From NCBI RefSeq assembly GCF_001598415.1, contig NZ_BCYX01000042.1, positions 1-32,150 on the forward strand: a stretch of 32,150 bases of DNA. The letters run 5' to 3'. The notes under the pieces were generated by a model. It worked only from the letters and a program-made list of their open reading frames with translations. It had not been told where the DNA came from and made no database searches. The position numbers and the translations under genes were made by a program. Shown piece after piece: positions 14,500 through 22,998 of this stretch. This DNA is from Sphingomonas mali NBRC 15500 (GTDB taxonomy: Bacteria > Pseudomonadota > Alphaproteobacteria > Sphingomonadales > Sphingomonadaceae). Position 1 is the first letter of the stretch. Each line of letters opens with the position of its first letter.

Positions 14500-16518
14500 A
14501 TGAAGACACTTCATCGCGTGGTGCTTGGCGCGGCGGCATCGATCGTCTTGGCCGGGACAATGGCGTCGGGGCAAATGCCGCCGGCAAGTAGCGATTGGGC
14601 GACCAAGACCGTTCCGCTGGAGGTCCTGGCGCAGTTTCCGATGATCACCCAGCCGCGCATGAGCCCCGACGGCAAATGGATCGCAACGCGGATCAGGGCC
14701 AGCGGCGAACAAGTGCTCGCGATCGTGCCGGTGAAGCCGGGCGAGGCCAAGGCCGAGGTCATCGCCCGCAACGGTGAGGCGATCAAGGACAAGGAAGGTG
14801 ATCGCCAGATCGTCGACTATCGCTGGGCCGACGCCGATCATCTGGTCATCACATTCGATACACGCGAGAATTTCTACGGACGTTGGATCGACGACGTCCG
14901 CTACGCTTCGTACAACCGCACGACCAAAAAGATACTCCCCCTCGGGTGGGACAAGTCGATCGGCTCCACCGAAATGTTGTGGCTGTCCAACTCGGGCAAG
15001 CCGCACATGCTGCTTCAGCGTATTCTATGGGACACCAACTCGACGCGCGGTCCGGATACCGAACTGACCGGAAATCCGGAAGTCATCGACGTGGATCTCG
15101 ATACGGGAAATACGACGACCGTGATGCCGCATAACGCGGTGATCGAAGACTGGACCGCCGATGCCGACGGCGTCGTGCGCATTGGCACCGCCCGCGACGC
15201 GGATTCGGGCAAAATGCAGGTCTATTATCGCACCGGCACAAGCCAGCAGTTGAAGAAGATCTTCGACGGGACGCCCGATCGCTATGGCGAACTCGCCATA
15301 CCCTCGCTTTTCCTGGCGGGCGGCACCAAGGCCTACGCTTATGGCAAGGACGGCGGATATCGCTCGCTGTACGAATTCGACCTTGCCACGATGAAGCTGG
15401 GCAAGAAGGTCTTCGGTGTGCCGGGATATGATATCGGGGGGGCTGCACTGACCCCCGATCGCTCCGCGTTGCTCGGCGTGACCTATACGACCGGTCGCGA
15501 GCATTGGACCTATTTCGATCCGCGGATGAAAGAGATTCAGGGCCTGCTCGAGGAAAGCTTCGGCAAGGACAACGTGTTGATCGCGACCGCCGATGCCAAG
15601 CGCGAGACGATCCTGTTCCGCGTCGCGAAGATGGGACAGGCTGAGACCTGGTACATTTTCGATACGGTGTCGGGAGGCATCGGGCGCTTCGCTTACGGCA
15701 ACGACACGCTGAAGGACGCGATGCTCAATCCGGTGTCGGTCGTGACCTATCCGGCATCGGACGGGAAGAAGATCGAAGCGATCCTGACCATGCCGCGCCA
15801 TCGGTCCGGTCAAAGGAATCTGCCACTGATCGTGTTGCCGCATGGCGGTCCTTGGGCTCGCGACGATGCCGACTGGGATGCCTATGGCTGGGCGCAATCG
15901 CTCGCCGAGCTCGGCTATGTCGTGATCCAGCCCAATTATCGCGGCTCGACCGGCTATGGCAGCGATTGGGAGAAGGCGTCCGAAAAGGCCTGGGGCTATC
16001 GGATGCAGGATGATCTGAACGACGCCATTCCCTGGCTCGCCGGCCAGGGAATCGCCGATCCCAAGCGTGTCTGCATGTTCGGCTGGTCCTATGGCGGCTA
16101 TGCGGCATCGCGTGCCGCAGAGCGGGATGGCGACAAATATCGCTGCGCTATCAGCGGCGCCGGCGTCCACGACCTGATCGCGATGCAGCGGTACGACAAA
16201 TCGTATCTCGGCCGCTATGGCGCGAAGATGGGCATGGGGTCGGCGAGCGGCGACCTGGAAGACGCGTCACCCGGTCTTCATCCGGAAAAATATTCGATCC
16301 CGATCCTGATCGTCCAGGGGGCCAAGGACGTCCGCGTCCCGCCCGCCCAGGCGCGCGATCTGGTGGCGCGGCTGAAAAAAGCGGGGAAAGTGGAAGGCAA
16401 GGACTTCTTCTACCTCGAACAGCCGCTCAATACGCACAATCTGTTGCGCGAAGCCGATCGCGTGCAGCTGATGCAGGAGGTCAAGAAGTTCCTCGACCGT
16501 TTCAACCCGGCGACCTGA
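14500..16518 (+). CDS. Secreted S9-family serine peptidase, copy 2
   Basis: A 672-residue paralogue of the gene before it, with the same domain order: signal peptide (about residues 1-24, ending TMASG), propeller-like region with MSPDGKWIATRI, and a C-terminal hydrolase. The triad is Ser530 in GWSYGGY, Asp610 in GAKDVRVPP and His646 in NTHNLL. It also has HGGPWARDDADWDAYGW and VIQPNYRGSTGYG. It differs from copy 1 around the nucleophile (GWSYGG against GASYGG) and at the histidine loop, so the two may differ in specificity. GAGGCAGGGGG precedes the ATG. The 85-base gap and its own promoter-like sequence suggest it can be transcribed independently. Confidence 0.9.
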   Translation: MKTLHRVVLGAAASIVLAGTMASGQMPPASSDWATKTVPLEVLAQFPMITQPRMSPDGKWIATRIRASGEQVLAIVPVKPGEAKAEVIARNGEAIKDKEGDRQIVDYRWADADHLVITFDTRENFYGRWIDDVRYASYNRTTKKILPLGWDKSIGSTEMLWLSNSGKPHMLLQRILWDTNSTRGPDTELTGNPEVIDVDLDTGNTTTVMPHNAVIEDWTADADGVVRIGTARDADSGKMQVYYRTGTSQQLKKIFDGTPDRYGELAIPSLFLAGGTKAYAYGKDGGYRSLYEFDLATMKLGKKVFGVPGYDIGGAALTPDRSALLGVTYTTGREHWTYFDPRMKEIQGLLEESFGKDNVLIATADAKRETILFRVAKMGQAETWYIFDTVSGGIGRFAYGNDTLKDAMLNPVSVVTYPASDGKKIEAILTMPRHRSGQRNLPLIVLPHGGPWARDDADWDAYGWAQSLAELGYVVIQPNYRGSTGYGSDWEKASEKAWGYRMQDDLNDAIPWLAGQGIADPKRVCMFGWSYGGYAASRAAERDGDKYRCAISGAGVHDLIAMQRYDKSYLGRYGAKMGMGSASGDLEDASPGLHPEKYSIPILIVQGAKDVRVPPAQARDLVARLKKAGKVEGKDFFYLEQPLNTHNLLREADRVQLMQEVKKFLDRFNPAT

Positions 16519-16608
16519 CCGCAGCCGGTTGACGCCCCGCCGGGGTTGATCGAAGGAGGGGTGCTGCCGGTCGCGGCCGCGCTCCTTCCCTTTGTCCTGT
16601 GAGGATCC

Positions 16609-17202
16609 ATGGCCGCCCCGTACGACCGCGAAGCCCTTCGCACCCTTCTTGCAACGCGCACGCTGAAGCGCGGCGATTTCCTGCTTGTCTCGGGCAAGCG
16701 CAGCCGCATCTATTTCAACATGAAGGCGACGATGATGACGCCCGAAGGCGCCGCGCAATGCGCGCGCGGGCTATTGTCGGTGCTCGACGGGCTCGATGCC
16801 GATTATGTCGCCGGGCTGGAAATGGGCGCGGTGCCGCTGCTCGGCGGGATCGCGGCATTGAGCTGGGACGTCGGTCGCCCGATCGGTGCGGTGTTCGTGC
16901 GCAAGGCGGCCAAGGCACATGGCACGTCGCTGATGGTCGAGGGCCTCGACGATAGCGGCGGCGAGACGCTGCAGGGCAAGCATGTCGTGCTGATCGACGA
17001 CGTCGCGACCAGCGGCGGATCGATCCTCAAGGCGGCCGAGCAGATCGAAGCGGCGGGCGGCATCATGAAGGATGCGATCGTCATCCTCGACCGCGAACAG
17101 GGCGCGGATGCCAATCTCGCCGAGCGTGGTATCACGCTGCATGCGTTGTTCACCGCGACCGATCTCGGCGTGACCGAGGCGGACAAGCTGCCGTTGGACT
17201 AA
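16609..17202 (+). CDS. pyrE: Orotate phosphoribosyltransferase (pyrimidine biosynthesis)
   Basis: Converts orotate and PRPP to orotidine monophosphate. It has 197 residues. The PRPP-binding motif VVLIDDVATSGGS lies at about residues 126-138. Other segments are SGKRSRIYFNMKATMMTPEGA near the N-terminus, which binds orotate, DYVAGLEMGAVPLLGGIA (about 65-82), and FVRKAAKAHGT (about 96-106), the flexible catalytic loop region. A GTGAGGAT sequence lies just before the ATG. It is preceded by 90 bases that hold only weak G/C-rich hairpins and is followed by a large palindromic repeat and a convergent gene. Nothing in the sequence indicates a regulatory leader. Confidence 0.95.
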   Translation: MAAPYDREALRTLLATRTLKRGDFLLVSGKRSRIYFNMKATMMTPEGAAQCARGLLSVLDGLDADYVAGLEMGAVPLLGGIAALSWDVGRPIGAVFVRKAAKAHGTSLMVEGLDDSGGETLQGKHVVLIDDVATSGGSILKAAEQIEAAGGIMKDAIVILDREQGADANLAERGITLHALFTATDLGVTEADKLPLD

Positions 17203-17209
17203 CTCCTCA

Positions 17210-17350
17210 TTCCCCTCCCGTTTACGGGAGGGGTTAGGGGGAGGGCGCGTCGGGATATCAATGCGGTGGAGGAAACAGGCCCTCCCCCAGCCCCGTGCGA
17301 GGTGAAGAGCGCCCCGCGCTCTTCACCTCGCACGCGCAAGCGGGAGGGGA
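17210..17350. repeat. Composite palindromic repeat between convergent genes
   Basis: Same design as the element at 7082-7186. A hairpin CCCCTCCCG/CGGGAGGGG (17212-17233) is followed by AGGGGGAGGGC, which pairs with GCCCTCCCCC about 30 bases later. An 18-bp hairpin comes next, and then CGGGAGGGGA at 17341-17350, which can pair back with the first arm. It fills the whole gap between pyrE and the convergent PEP mutase-family gene and could act as a two-way transcription stop. Confidence 0.75.
17295..17333. repeat. Perfect 18-bp inverted repeat with a 3-base loop
   Basis: Arm GTGCGAGGTGAAGAGCGC (17295-17312), loop CCC, and its exact reverse complement at 17316-17333. It is nested in the larger repeat element. 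There is no T run on either side. Confidence 0.9.
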
Positions 17351-17352
17351 GA

Positions 17353-18105
17353 TCAGCCTTTCCAATCGATCGCGGCTCGCGCGTGCTCTTCCAGCCAGGC
17401 CATCGCGGCGAACCACGGGCTGCCGCCATAGCTGACCCGCGCGACGCCGGCATCGGCGAGCGGCTTGGTCGGCGCGCCTGGGCCTGGGATGACGTTGATC
17501 AGCGCACCGGTGCGCTTGACGATCTCGGCGATCGCTGTGGTGTCGCGCAGGCCCGGGACGAAGATGCCGCTAGCGCCCGCCGCCATATAGGCCGCCGCGC
17601 GGTCGACGGTTTCGTCGAGCATCGACGCGTTGTGCTGCTCGGCCGGCGCGCGCAGATAGAGGTCGATCCGCGCATTGATGAAGAAAGCAGGGCCCGCGCC
17701 CTTGCGCGCCGCGGCGACGCGGTCGGCCTGGGTCGCGATGGGATAGACGCCATCGCCGCCGATCACCGAATCCTCGAAATTGCACCCGACCGCACCGGTC
17801 GCGGCCAGGCTCGCCAGATTGGCCGTGATTCCGGCCTCATCCCGGGCGTAACCGCTCTCGAAATCGATCGAGACGGGCACGTCGACGACGTTCATGATCC
17901 GCGTCGCATTGTCGAACACGAGGTCGAGTGGGACTTTCTCGCCATCGCCGAAACCGAGCGATCCGGCGGCGCCGTAGCTACCCGTCGCGATCGCTTTCGC
18001 GCCCGCCTTGGCGATCGCCACCGCGCTGCCCGGATCCCAGCAATTGTAGATGATCAGCGGATCGCCAGGAACGTGAAGCGCGGTGAAAGTTTCAAAGGCG
18101 GACAT
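17353..18105 (-). CDS. Isocitrate lyase / phosphoenolpyruvate mutase family protein
   Basis: A 250-residue soluble TIM-barrel enzyme of the PEP mutase/isocitrate lyase superfamily, whose members make or break C-C or P-C bonds next to a carboxylate using magnesium. Visible family segments are IIYNCWDPGSA (residues 18-28), the metal-binding DFESGY (81-86), NFEDSV (109-114) and NARID (144-148). It lacks the KKCGH-type loop of true isocitrate and methylisocitrate lyases, so those activities are unlikely. The substrate is unknown. I chose the ATG at 18105 because GGGAGA lies 7 bases upstream; an earlier in-frame start adds 16 residues without a ribosome-binding site. It is downstream of the LytTR pair but separated by 113 bases and a hairpin. 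Confidence 0.85.
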   Translation of the reverse strand: MSAFETFTALHVPGDPLIIYNCWDPGSAVAIAKAGAKAIATGSYGAAGSLGFGDGEKVPLDLVFDNATRIMNVVDVPVSIDFESGYARDEAGITANLASLAATGAVGCNFEDSVIGGDGVYPIATQADRVAAARKGAGPAFFINARIDLYLRAPAEQHNASMLDETVDRAAAYMAAGASGIFVPGLRDTTAIAEIVKRTGALINVIPGPGAPTKPLADAGVARVSYGGSPWFAAMAWLEEHARAAIDWKG

Positions 18106-18177
18106 GACGATTCTCCCGTAGGCACCGGCATTTGTTGCCAATTTGTTCCGCACTGGTCAAGCGACTGGAATCCGGTG

Positions 18178-18215
18178 GAGCGAGCGGGGAGAGCCGATGC
18201 GACCCTCCCCGCTCG
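18178..18215 (-). terminator. G/C-rich hairpin after the LytTR regulator gene
   Basis: Arms CGAGCGGGGAG (18181-18191) and CTCCCCGCTCG (18205-18215) pair perfectly over 11 bases with a 13-base loop. It begins 4 bases after the stop of the regulator. No T run follows, so termination is plausible but not certain. Confidence 0.45.
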
Positions 18216-18218
18216 GCT

Positions 18219-19016
18219 CTAGTGGACGAACCGCGCCACCACGTCGCGATAGCTGCGGCTCACCTTCACCTGGCCGCCCGAATCGAGCACCAGGAAGCAT
18301 TCGCCATTGGTATGCGGCTTGACCTGGCGGACGAGGTCGAGATTGACGATGGTCGAGCGATGGACGCGCTGGAACCGGCGCGGGTCGAGCCGCTTTTCCA
18401 GGTCCTTCATCGTCTGGCGCAGGATCAGCGTGTTGTCGCCGGTCTTGATGCACATGTAATCGCCCGCCGCTTCGACCACTTCGATCGTGTCGACATCGAC
18501 GCGGAAGATCTTGCCGCGATCCTTGATGTTGATGAGCTTCTCGAAGCGGTTGGACGATACCTCGCCACCATCGGCAATCTCTTCGGCTGCTTCGGGCGCG
18601 ACCTCAGCCAGCGCTTCCTTGTATTTTCCGACTTCCTCAGCGGTGCGCTTCTCGCTCAACCGCTGACGTACGCGGTCGAGCGTGTCGGCAAGGCGGGATT
18701 CCTCCACCGGCTTGACCAGATAGTCGGTTGCCTGCGCCTCGAACGCGCGAATGGCGTGGTCGGAATAAGCGGTGACGAAGACGAACAGCGGCGGCTCGAC
18801 CTCCATCAGGCCCTGGATCACCGAAAAGCCGTCGAATCCCGGCATCTGGATATCGAGAAACACCAGATCGGGTTTATTGGTCTTGATACTGCGGATCGCC
18901 TCGCGCCCGTTGGCGCAACGGTCGATGATCTCGACATCGTCATGCGCCTGAAGGCGGAGTTCGAGCCCCTGGATCGCGAGCGCTTCGTCGTCCACCAGGA
19001 TGGTTCTTATGGTCAT
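18219..19016 (-). CDS. LytTR-family response regulator
   Basis: A 265-residue DNA-binding response regulator, AlgR/LytR type. The receiver domain (residues 1-120) has VDDEALA with the acidic pair Asp9-Asp10, phosphoacceptor Asp55 in FLDIQMPG, Thr in VTAYSDHA and Lys in YLVKPVEE. A linker of about 40 residues rich in Glu and Ala follows. The LytTR DNA-binding domain is at about residues 160-265 (VEAAGDYMCIKT, RRFQRVHRSTIVNLD, VKVSRSYRDVVARF). Its ATG overlaps the kinase stop as ATGA, so the two are translated together. Target genes are unknown; the divergent operon at 20293 is one candidate. Confidence 0.93.
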   Translation of the reverse strand: MTIRTILVDDEALAIQGLELRLQAHDDVEIIDRCANGREAIRSIKTNKPDLVFLDIQMPGFDGFSVIQGLMEVEPPLFVFVTAYSDHAIRAFEAQATDYLVKPVEESRLADTLDRVRQRLSEKRTAEEVGKYKEALAEVAPEAAEEIADGGEVSSNRFEKLINIKDRGKIFRVDVDTIEVVEAAGDYMCIKTGDNTLILRQTMKDLEKRLDPRRFQRVHRSTIVNLDLVRQVKPHTNGECFLVLDSGGQVKVSRSYRDVVARFVH

Positions 19017-20173
19017 GCGGCCTCTCTATTCGGATCTTCCAACTGGTACGGAATCTCGATCTCCACAGCAAAGCCGCCCCCTGGTGTAGACCGAGCATCG
19101 AAACGGTGGTCAGGTCCGTACGCCTGAGCCAACCGATCTCTTATATTGGCGAGCCCCACGCCAGTTGAAAGGCTCGGCCCTAACTTGTTCTCGATCAAGC
19201 CGGGGCCAGTGTCCGACACGGTAATCCGGACCCGTTCGCCGACGAGACGTGCCGAAACTGCGATTTCCGCCCCCTCCTCGCTCGGCGTGACCGCATATTT
19301 GATCGCATTTTCGACCAATGGCTGGAGCAACAGCGAGGGCAATCGCGCGCGTTCGGCGCGGGGATCGATCTCGAATACCGGGCGCAGGCGCTTTTCGAAC
19401 CGCATCTTCTCGATCTCGAGATAGAGTTTGAGCGTGTGCACCTCCTGCGCCACCGTCACGTTCGCGGTCGGCTCGTAGATCAAGGTGAAGCGCAGGAAAT
19501 CGGCCAGCCGCGACAGCATCGCATTGGCACGCTCGGTTTCCTTGAGCAGCACCAGGGTCGAGATCGAATTGAGCGTGTTGAACAGGAAATGCGGGTTGAG
19601 CTGATAGCGCAGCATCGCGAGCTGCGCCGACGACGCCTGGTTGCCGAGCACCAGCAGCTGGTCCGCTTGCTGTTCGACGATCAGGTAGAAATTGATCCCG
19701 AAATAGAGCGCCGACCAGCCCGCCAGCACGGTGAAATTGAGGAACAACTGGCCGAACACCAGGCCGAGATTGAGCCCCGGATTGTCCTTCATGATGCTGT
19801 AGGAAAAGCCGTTGAGCACCGCCGCCAGGAAGGTCGCACCGGCCAGCGTCACCACGGTCAACAGGATCGCGCTGATCCGCGGCAGGCGGCGATAATAACC
19901 GTACAGCGTTGAGAGCAGCAACGTGATGCAATAGCCGACGATCGATTCGATGATCCCCGGGATCAACGCCGACATCGGTGCGCCGTTCGACACCGACGAT
20001 ACCGAGCGGAGCAGCAGATAGCCGCCCCAACCCACGCCCTGCAGCGTCCAGAAGGCGCGGCTCTTGTCCTCGAAGAACGGGCGCGAAAAGATCGCGGGAG
20101 TCCAGAAGCGGCGCTTCTGGTCCGTCAGTGAGGTGTCGGCCGCAGCCGGCACGGGGGACGAAATCGTGGCCAT
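19013..20173 (-). CDS. LytS-type sensor histidine kinase
   Basis: A 386-residue membrane kinase with a His_kinase domain like that of LytS/YehU. The N-terminal half holds about four hydrophobic segments between residues 45 and 165. The phosphorylated His195 lies in LNPHFLFNTLNSI, followed by the nucleotide-binding motifs PLVENAIKYAV (about 285-295), SDTGPGL and TGVGLANIRDRL (about 337-348). No separate periplasmic sensor domain is visible, so the signal is probably sensed in or near the membrane. The ATG at 20173 has AAGGGG about 9 bases upstream; the longer frame from 20254 runs through the intergenic inverted repeat. It is the first gene of the pair with the LytTR regulator. Confidence 0.92.
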   Translation of the reverse strand: MATISSPVPAAADTSLTDQKRRFWTPAIFSRPFFEDKSRAFWTLQGVGWGGYLLLRSVSSVSNGAPMSALIPGIIESIVGYCITLLLSTLYGYYRRLPRISAILLTVVTLAGATFLAAVLNGFSYSIMKDNPGLNLGLVFGQLFLNFTVLAGWSALYFGINFYLIVEQQADQLLVLGNQASSAQLAMLRYQLNPHFLFNTLNSISTLVLLKETERANAMLSRLADFLRFTLIYEPTANVTVAQEVHTLKLYLEIEKMRFEKRLRPVFEIDPRAERARLPSLLLQPLVENAIKYAVTPSEEGAEIAVSARLVGERVRITVSDTGPGLIENKLGPSLSTGVGLANIRDRLAQAYGPDHRFDARSTPGGGFAVEIEIPYQLEDPNREAA

Positions 20174-20234
20174 CGGGCTGGCCCCTTTATACCGGCCGGA
20201 CCGGTCACGCAAAGCATCGCCTGTGCGCGGCTGT

Positions 20235-20256
20235 CCATGGGTAGGAATACCCATGG
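20235..20256. promoter_or_regulatory. Perfect inverted repeat, candidate operator
   Basis: CCATGGGTA, spacer GGAA, TACCCATGG: two exact 9-base arms. It lies in the 119-base region between the divergent kinase gene (start 20173) and DUF2946 gene (start 20293), so one bound protein could control both. Seen in sequence; the bound factor is unknown. Confidence 0.6.
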
Positions 20257-20292
20257 CGTCGGCGCGGTCTTTTGCCTAGGAGCAGCCCCGTA

Positions 20293-20703
20293 ATGAATCC
20301 CGCCATCCGCCCCGACACGCTTGGCCGCCGCTTCGGCTGGCTGCTGTTGCTGGTGGCCGCGTTGCTGGCGCGCAGCGTCGCTCCTGAAGGGTGGATGCCG
20401 GTGGTCAACGCCGCCGGCGGGATCGAGATCACCGTCTGCAACGGCACCGGACCGGACGACGCGATGGTGTTGTCCCCGGACGGCAAGCTGCACCACAAGG
20501 CGCCGGGCAAAAGCCAGCCCGGCGATCATGCCTGCGCCTTTTCGGGACTCGGCACCGCCGATGCGCCGCCGACGCTCGTTGCGCTGGCCGCACCGATCTT
20601 CACTCCCGAAGCCGCACCGACGCTCGATCCGATCGACGCCGTCCCCGGCCGCGGCCTCGCCGCGCCCCCGCCTCCCGCCACCGGACCGCCTTCCCTCACC
20701 TGA
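20293..20703 (+). CDS. DUF2946-like small secreted or membrane protein
   Basis: A 136-residue protein with one N-terminal hydrophobic helix or signal peptide (WLLLLVAALLARSVA, residues 16-30), then PEGWMPVV, ITVCNGTG and DHACAFSG, and a Pro/Ala-rich tail. The GWMP motif after the helix, a Cys soon after and a second Cys near residue 81 fit the DUF2946 family, which is often found beside copper and other metal transport genes. Possible metal ligands are Cys49, His67, His68, His79 and Cys81. No biochemical function is established. It begins an operon with the TonB receptor (48 bases downstream) and the PepSY protein. Confidence 0.7.
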   Translation: MNPAIRPDTLGRRFGWLLLLVAALLARSVAPEGWMPVVNAAGGIEITVCNGTGPDDAMVLSPDGKLHHKAPGKSQPGDHACAFSGLGTADAPPTLVALAAPIFTPEAAPTLDPIDAVPGRGLAAPPPPATGPPSLT

Positions 20704-20738
20704 ACCGACGCTGCCTCCGGCAGCTTGAGCGATTCAGT

Positions 20739-20744
20739 AAGGGG
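20739..20744 (+). promoter_or_regulatory. Ribosome-binding site that decides a GTG start
   Basis: AAGGGG ends 7 bases before the GTG at 20752 but only 1 base before the ATG at 20746. The GTG is therefore the better start for the TonB receptor. A small stem GCTGCC/GGCAGC lies just upstream at 20710-20724. Confidence 0.6.
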
Positions 20745-20751
20745 AATGATT

Positions 20752-22998
20752 GTGACTATTGCCAAGCGCACCCTGTGGTGCGCCTCGCTCGCCGTGATGG
20801 CGAGCAGCATCGCGCTGCCCGCGCATGCCGCCGACGAGCCCGCGCCGGGTGACGACCGCCGCGACGACATATTGATCACCGCGCAACGCCAGCAACAGAC
20901 GATCGAGAACGCGCCTTCGACCCGGGCGTCGGTCGACGCCGACACCATCGCGCGGACAGTCAACGCGATGAACGTCGAGGACACGATCAAATATCTGCCC
21001 AGCCTGATCGTGCGCAAACGCCATATCGGCGACACCCAGGCGCCGCTGGCGACGCGCACCGCGGGCCTGGGCGCCAGCGCGCGCAGCCTGGTCTATGCCG
21101 ACGGCGCGTTGCTCTCGGCATTGATCGGCAACAACAATACCTCGGCAAGCCCGCGCTGGAGCGCGGTCAGTCCGCAAGAGGTCGCGCGGATCGACGTGCT
21201 GTATGGGCCATTCTCAGCCGCCTATCCGGGCAATTCTATCGGCGCGGTGGTCAATATCACCACGCGCCTGCCCGACGAACTCGAGGCGACGGCCACGGGG
21301 GGCGTGAGCGTGCAGACGTTCGACCTCTATGGGCGCCGCAATACCTATCCGGCCTATCAGGCCGGCCTGACGATCGGCGATCGCTTCGGCCCGCTGGCAC
21401 TGTTCGCGAGCTACGATCACGTCACGAGTCGTTCGCAGCCGATCGGCTATGTCACCGGCGCCGCGGGTCCGGGCGTGGTCGGCGCGATCCCCGACCGCAA
21501 CCGGACGGGACAGCCGATCACCATCCTGGGATCGAGTGGGATAGAGCGCCAGGGGCAGGATCGCCTCAAACTCAAGGCCGCGCTCGACCTGAGCAGCAAT
21601 ATTCGCCTGACCTATGTCGGCGGCCTGTTCCTCAACCGCACCAATGCCAGCGCGGAGAGCTATCTGACGGCGACCGCGACCGGCCTGCCCGTTTATCCCT
21701 CGGCGTCGTTCGCCAGCGGAACCTATGCGTCGCGCCAGCGCCACTGGTCGCACGCTGTGTCGCTCGGCGGATCGGCCGGCGGCATCGACTGGCAAGTGAT
21801 CGGAACGCGGTACCGCTTCGCCCATGACGAACAGCGGGTGCCGACCGGCGCCCTGCCCGCCGCCTTGTCGGGCGGCGCCGGCAACGTCACGCGGCTCGAC
21901 GGCACCGGCTGGGACACGCTCGATGCCAAGCTGGCCTGGAGCCGCGGCGGCAACGTGCTGAGCGCCGGCGCGCATTGGGACCGTTTCGTGCTGGCAAGCA
22001 ATCGCTATGCGACGACCGACTGGATCAAGGGCGCCGACGGCGTGCTGAACCAGCAATCGCTGGGCAAGACGCGCACCGCCGCTCTATGGGCGCAGGACGC
22101 GCTCGACCTGCTGCCCAAGCTGACGCTGACGCTCGGCGGGCGCTACGAATGGTGGCGCGCCTATGACGGGGTCAATTTCTCGGCCTCGCCGATTGTATCC
22201 AATATCCAATCCGAACGCTCGACCGCCCGCTTCTCGCCCAAGGCGTCGTTGGCCTGGAAGCCCGCTGACAAATGGAAGGTGCAGCTGTCCTATGGCGATG
22301 CCTGGCGCTTCCCGACGGTCGGCGAACTCTATCAACTCGTCACCAGTGGCGTGCTCGGCGCTCTCCCCAATCCCGACCTCAAGCCCGAACACGCGCGTTC
22401 CGCCGAACTCGCGATCGAACATACCGACACAAAGGGATCGATCCGCCTGTCCTTGTTCAACGAGGTCGTGACCGACGCGCTCATCTCGCAGACCGGCACC
22501 ATTGCGGCGGTCGGCGGCGGGACACTGACCGCAAGCTTCGTCCAGAATGTCGACCGTACGCGGGCGCGTGGGGTGGAATTGGCCGTCGTCCGCAACGACC
22601 TGATCCCCCGCGTCGACCTGTCGGGCAGCGTCACCTATGCCGACGCGACGACGCGCGCCGATCCCGGTCTTCCCGCAGCGGTCGGCAAGCTGATCCCGAC
22701 GGTGCCGCGCTGGAAAGCGAACGCGGTCGCAACCTGGCGGCCGGTCGACGGCGTGTCGTTGTCGGCGGCGGCACGCTATTCGAGCCGGCTCTATGGCACG
22801 CTCGACAATAGCGACGTGGTCGGGAACACCTATCAGGGCTTCTACAAATTCTTCGTCGTCGATCTGCGCGCCCAATTTGTCGTCGCGAAGAAGTATATGC
22901 TCGGGCTTGGCGTGGATAATGTCAATAATGACAAATACTTCCTGTTCCACCCCTTCCCGCAGCGCAGCTTCCACGCCGACCTGACGATCAAGCTATGA
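20752..22998 (+). CDS. TonB-dependent outer-membrane receptor, probably metal or metal-chelate uptake
   Basis: A 748-residue receptor with a signal peptide ending ALPAHA. A TonB-box-like DDILITAQR follows. The plug is at about 45-165 (DTIKYLPSLIVRKRH, LVYADGALLSALIG, RIDVLYGPFSAAYPGNSIGA) and the barrel runs to the terminal Leu. The segment RFPTVGELYQ near residue 520 and ending HPFPQRSFHADLTIKL resemble iron- or copper-related receptors rather than sugar receptors. The ligand is not readable from the sequence. It sits between a DUF2946 gene and a PepSY gene; this neighbourhood suggests metal handling. The stop overlaps the PepSY start as ATGA. Confidence 0.88.
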   Translation: MTIAKRTLWCASLAVMASSIALPAHAADEPAPGDDRRDDILITAQRQQQTIENAPSTRASVDADTIARTVNAMNVEDTIKYLPSLIVRKRHIGDTQAPLATRTAGLGASARSLVYADGALLSALIGNNNTSASPRWSAVSPQEVARIDVLYGPFSAAYPGNSIGAVVNITTRLPDELEATATGGVSVQTFDLYGRRNTYPAYQAGLTIGDRFGPLALFASYDHVTSRSQPIGYVTGAAGPGVVGAIPDRNRTGQPITILGSSGIERQGQDRLKLKAALDLSSNIRLTYVGGLFLNRTNASAESYLTATATGLPVYPSASFASGTYASRQRHWSHAVSLGGSAGGIDWQVIGTRYRFAHDEQRVPTGALPAALSGGAGNVTRLDGTGWDTLDAKLAWSRGGNVLSAGAHWDRFVLASNRYATTDWIKGADGVLNQQSLGKTRTAALWAQDALDLLPKLTLTLGGRYEWWRAYDGVNFSASPIVSNIQSERSTARFSPKASLAWKPADKWKVQLSYGDAWRFPTVGELYQLVTSGVLGALPNPDLKPEHARSAELAIEHTDTKGSIRLSLFNEVVTDALISQTGTIAAVGGGTLTASFVQNVDRTRARGVELAVVRNDLIPRVDLSGSVTYADATTRADPGLPAAVGKLIPTVPRWKANAVATWRPVDGVSLSAAARYSSRLYGTLDNSDVVGNTYQGFYKFFVVDLRAQFVVAKKYMLGLGVDNVNNDKYFLFHPFPQRSFHADLTIKL

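Noticed and set aside
20710..20724. Attenuator between the DUF2946 gene and the TonB receptor
   Set aside because: The GCTGCC/GGCAGC stem is only six base pairs and has no T run; it may be chance.
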